From positions 248,001 to 312,000 of the forward strand of contig QAOA01007962.1 in the NCBI GenBank assembly GCA_003255065.1: a stretch of 64,000 bases of DNA, given 5' to 3'. Source of the DNA: Cercis canadensis (lineage: Eukaryota; Streptophyta; Magnoliopsida; Fabales; Fabaceae). Within the stretch, counting starts at the first letter, position 1, and each line of letters begins with the position of its first letter. The translations under genes and the position numbers were made by a program. Under the pieces are notes generated by a model. That model made no database searches and had not been told where the DNA came from. It worked only from the letters and a program-made list of their open reading frames with translations. Shown in pieces: positions 60,701 to 64,000 of this stretch.

Positions 60701-61478
60701 TCCCAAATTAATTAATTAAGATCTATCTATATGCATATACACATCATTTTAATTGCATACCTCAGCATCTTGTTTTGATGCTTTGATTACAAATTTGAAA
60801 TCGAACACAAAACTTACAAATTCATTAAAACTTTATAAAATTCCACTATGCCAACTCAGTTTCTATACGCTATTATGGGTACATCTAACCTAGTGAGAGT
60901 GATTAGAAGTTCTCTTATCAACATGAGATTTTGTGCATAATCTTGTAGTTCATTAATTGGCTAACAAATGAGAGTAGGACAACAAGGCAAATCTTTGGGC
61001 GTGCAACGTGGCATGCGTGAGCCTGAGGTTAACCTAACGTGGATATAAAACTTAATTAGGCTAAAGAGTGGGCAGAAAAAAGCTAGAGACAAAAAACACA
61101 TTCTATTATTAATCTAACTTTTGTCTACTATTATCATTGGAGCCTAGGTTATTCATATTCTGATAAAGAACATTCCCAAGTTCCAATCTCTCTCTCTCTC
61201 TCTCTCTCTCTCCTCTCTTTCTCTTTTTCTTTCAAGTCTCTCTCCCCCCACCTCCTCTTTCTATCCCCTGCATATAAATGATTACCATAATGAATTCTAA
61301 ACCAAACCCTTCTTTTAGTACTTCCATTACTTCTCGTTGGTTGCACTCTCTCGTTCTCTATGTATTGGTCTTATTACCTTTGAAAGTTTTAAGCCATTCG
61401 TTCATTTCATTTCCATATTAAAATCAAACACCTTCTTGCTCTCTCTCTCTCTCTCTCTCTTTCTCATAGCTTCTTGAT
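57781..61478. other. Intergenic DNA and upstream region of the HLS1-like gene
   Basis: No gene is recognised from 57.8 to 61.0 kb. Nearer the gene are a tataaaa at about 61044 and an atataaa at 61272, the latter about 200 bp before the ATG and the more plausible TATA box. A CT run at 61186-61214 and a second at 61437-61462, just before the ATG, flank it. The second CT run probably lies in the 5' UTR. Confidence 0.45.
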
Positions 61479-62797
61479 ATGGAATCCAAGGAGTTCATAA
61501 TCCGAAGCTATGAGGGGCAATCTGATAGAGCTCAAGTGGAAGATCTTCAGAGAAGATGCGAGGTAGGGCCAGCAGAAAGCATATTTCTCTTCACAGACAC
61601 TATGGGTGACCCCATCTGCAGGATCCGAAACAGTCCCATGTACAAGATGCTGGTATACTAAACCACTATAACTGATCTCTTTTAATTATGATATTTTCCT
61701 CTCTTTTCTTTTCCTTCACCAATTCTCTTTCTCTAAGTTTCCTCTTGTTCTTTCATTGATTATCATGTCCACCACTAACTTATGGCCAATTTTAATGATG
61801 TTAGGTGGCAGAATTGGACAAGGAATTGGTTGGTGTCATTCAAGGCTCTATTAAAGTGGTTACGGTTCATTGTCATTCTCTTAAGGACTTGGCAAAGGTG
61901 GGCTATGTCTTGGGTCTAAGAGTTGCTCCCCATCATCGGCGAAAGGGAATTGGCGCAAGTCTAGTTCAAAGATTGGAAGAATGGTTCACTACCAATGATG
62001 TGGATTATGCTTATATGGCCACAGAGAAAGATAATCATGCCTCAGTTAGACTCTTCATGGACAAGTTCGAGTACACCAAGTTTAGGACTCCGGCTATATT
62101 GGTATACCCGGTTAACCATCATTCATTCCGAATCTCATCCAACATTGAGATTGCAAGGCTCAAGATTGAACAAGCTGAATCCTTGTATAGAAGATTCATG
62201 GGCTCCACTGAGTTCTTCCCTAATGACATAGACAATATACTTAGAAACAAGCTAAGCTTGGGGACTTGGGTGGCTTATTTCAAAGGAGATAGTGCTTGGG
62301 GTGATTTTGGGTCAGATGGACAAGTTCCCAATAGTTGGGCTATGATTAGCGTATGGAACAGTGGGGAAATTTTCAAGCTAAGGTTAGGGAAAGTACCGTT
62401 TTCTTGCTTGTTATACACAAAGAGTTGGAGCTTGATTGATAAAATTTTTCCATGCTTGAAATTGCCTACCTTACCCGATTTCTTCAACCCATTTGGATTC
62501 TACTTCATGTATGGGGTGTATCATGAAGGGCCACTCTCTGGGAAGCTAGTGAGAGCCTTGTGCCAATTTGTGCACAACACGGCTGCAAAGTCTAAGGATG
62601 AGAATTGCAAGATTATTGTGACTGAAGTTGCAGGACGAGATGAGCTCAAGCATCATATTCCACATTGGAAATCGCTCTCATGCCCGGAGGACTTGTGGTG
62701 CATAAAGGCCTTGAAAAATGGAGGGACAAACGCGTTTCATGAATTAACCAAAACCCCACCAACAAGAGCTCTTTTTGTAGACCCTAGAGAGGTTTAA
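61479..62797 (+). CDS. HOOKLESS1-like GNAT-family N-acetyltransferase
   Basis: Two exons, 61479-61652 (donor atgctg|gtatac) and 61805-62797 (acceptor gatgttag), give 388 residues, close to the roughly 400 of Arabidopsis HLS1. The start MESKEFIIRSYEGQSDRAQV is supported by a preceding CT-rich leader and by the conserved VEDLQRRCEVGP nearby. The GNAT core includes YVLGLRVAPHHRRKGIG (residues 92-108), with the acetyl-CoA-binding R/Q-x-x-G-x-G pattern at 103-108, and ATEKDNHASVRLF. The C-terminal half has the family blocks STEFFPNDIDNILRNKLSLG, PFGFYFMYGV and HIPHWKSLSCPEDLWCIK. HLS1 proteins act in ethylene- and light-controlled apical hook formation and are linked to histone acetylation; whether this paralogue shares that role is inference. 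No stops or frame breaks, so it appears functional. Confidence 0.92.
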
Positions 62798-63817
62798 ATC
62801 TTTTAAATTATGATCTCAAAAAGAAAGAAGCGAAAAGAAAAAAGAATAAAGAAATTAGAAATAAAATAGAAAAGAGCTTCAAAAATATTCTGACCTTAAT
62901 TTTTTTTTTCTTCTTTTTCTTCTTTCCCTTTTGCTTTGCCTAAGAACCAAACCCCACCTCATGTTTTGTTTGATAAGTCCATCTATCTCTCTCTGATGGG
63001 GTTTTCCTCTAGTTCCTTTCACATCGGTGACACAAAATCTCAAAAGATTTCCATAATTAGGTGCCACTCTTGGTGTCCTTGTTTGGAATTCTATCTTTTG
63101 CCTCATGATTCTGACTAATCATCCAAGCCAGTGGTCCAAACTTTGTCCTGCCCCTCATATAAATATTTTAGCTGGACCCTTCTTCCCTACTTTGTCGCAT
63201 CACATCGAAATGGTCTCCAAAACATGTCCTCACAGAGACAGATTTTGAACCATTTCATATGTTATGAAAGTAACCATTCCATACAAGTGAGAGTTAGGCA
63301 ACTTGTACCGTAGCATTGTCGTCAACCTAATGAGGATATTGATTTGATAAAGTTGCCTTAACTAGTTCTTAAGGATGAAAAAATAAATTTTGGCTAGGGT
63401 TTTGACTATCTATGCTAAATTGCCACAGCGAGAGTTAATTAGGGGCTTTTATATATTTTAGTTAGCTATCTTGGTGGTGGTTTTCCAAAATTAAGGTGAG
63501 ACCTTTCTTATTTATTTCTAGGAGAAAGTGAAAATTCCTATTCCTCAAAGCGAGTACGAGTTAAAATGAGAGATGCATTTATACATAACCTTGGTAACTT
63601 TCATTTCTACTAATTGACCTTTTTAAACGCTAGTTACCATTGAAAATGCTTTGATTTTTAGACTAAGAAATTTCTATATTTGTTGCATTTCTTTATTTTC
63701 TTCCATTAGTTGAAAAAAAAAATCACAAAGATGAAGGATGTCAATATGATATAAGTGACTGACAGTAACTACCCGTTCACATATCGTCAGCACTTGCGCA
63801 AACAAAGTTCTTTGATT
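62798..63817. other. 3' region of the HLS1-like gene and spacer
   Basis: An aataaa at about 62845 is a candidate polyadenylation signal, about 50 bp after the stop. The remainder has no recognisable gene. Confidence 0.45.
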
Positions 63818-63969
63818 TCACAAATTTCTAACCCCTAGGCCATGGATGGTCCTTCCTTGTCTTGAACTAGAGGAGCTGAAAGTGCTCCCATGAAATAAAC
63901 CAATAGATATGTGGAGACCACTTGCCTCTTGCATATGCAGTCTCTGATTTAGATTAATTGATCTCTGAC
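63818..63969 (-). CDS. Possible terminal exon of a minus-strand gene leaving the window
   Basis: On the minus strand, after tctttttcag at 63970-63979, an open stretch of 49 codons (QRSINLNQRLHMQEASGLHI, then SIGLFHGSTFSSSSSRQGRT) ends in TGA at 63820-63818. The splice acceptor is good and the frame non-repetitive, but its protein is not recognised and its upstream exons would be outside the window. Confidence 0.3.
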
Positions 63970-64000
63970 CTGAAAAAGAAAAGCCTCTGAAACTGAGGAT

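Overview
The window is AT-rich nuclear DNA of a dicot plant, probably woody. The evidence is spliced genes with GT-AG introns, plant-specific families (an RF4/RF298-type RING protein, an HLS1-type acetyltransferase), Athila and Ogre/Tat Ty3-gypsy retrotransposons, a CACTA element and several foldback MITEs. It is a draft scaffold with two sized N gaps (20816-21300 and 52512-52589) and 11 isolated single Ns. Most of the single Ns sit between two copies of the same sequence and look like unmerged contig overlaps.

Layout. 1-12.9 kb is a tandem array of a ~640 bp satellite, homogeneous on the left and alternating between two subtypes on the right, with a 911 bp Mutator-like element inserted at 2122-3032. 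13.5-18.9 kb holds the first convincing gene, a two-exon RING E3 ligase of the RF4/RF298 family, preceded by two small exon-like blocks that splice to it in frame. 20.57-21.80 kb is a long-inverted-repeat element interrupted by a gap. 21,853-25,898 is a complete 4.05 kb CACTA element with a 3 bp target duplication. It carries pieces of unrelated host genes (KMS1/VMP1-like, a leucine-rich repeat protein, a membrane-protein C-terminus), so it is best read as a Pack-CACTA. 26.6-46.9 kb is a retrotransposon block: a decayed minus-strand Athila, a plus-strand Athila fragment split by a ~4.16 kb Ogre/Tat solo LTR, and a second plus-strand Athila that stops inside integrase.

At 46.9 kb that last element abuts the 5' part of a minus-strand CTU2/NCS2 (tRNA 2-thiolation) gene: 5' UTR exon, UTR intron and first coding exon, with the rest absent. 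48.7-52.0 kb is a run of four independent foldback/MITE elements. 52.6-61.1 kb is mostly featureless AT-rich DNA with two assembly duplications and one possible terminal exon. 61,479-62,797 is an apparently intact two-exon HOOKLESS1-like N-acetyltransferase gene.

Only two genes look complete and functional, the RING E3 and the HLS1-like gene. They share no pathway visible here. The rest is repeat DNA, transposon remains and captured or truncated gene fragments. Family names rest on recognising the translations, not on database searches.
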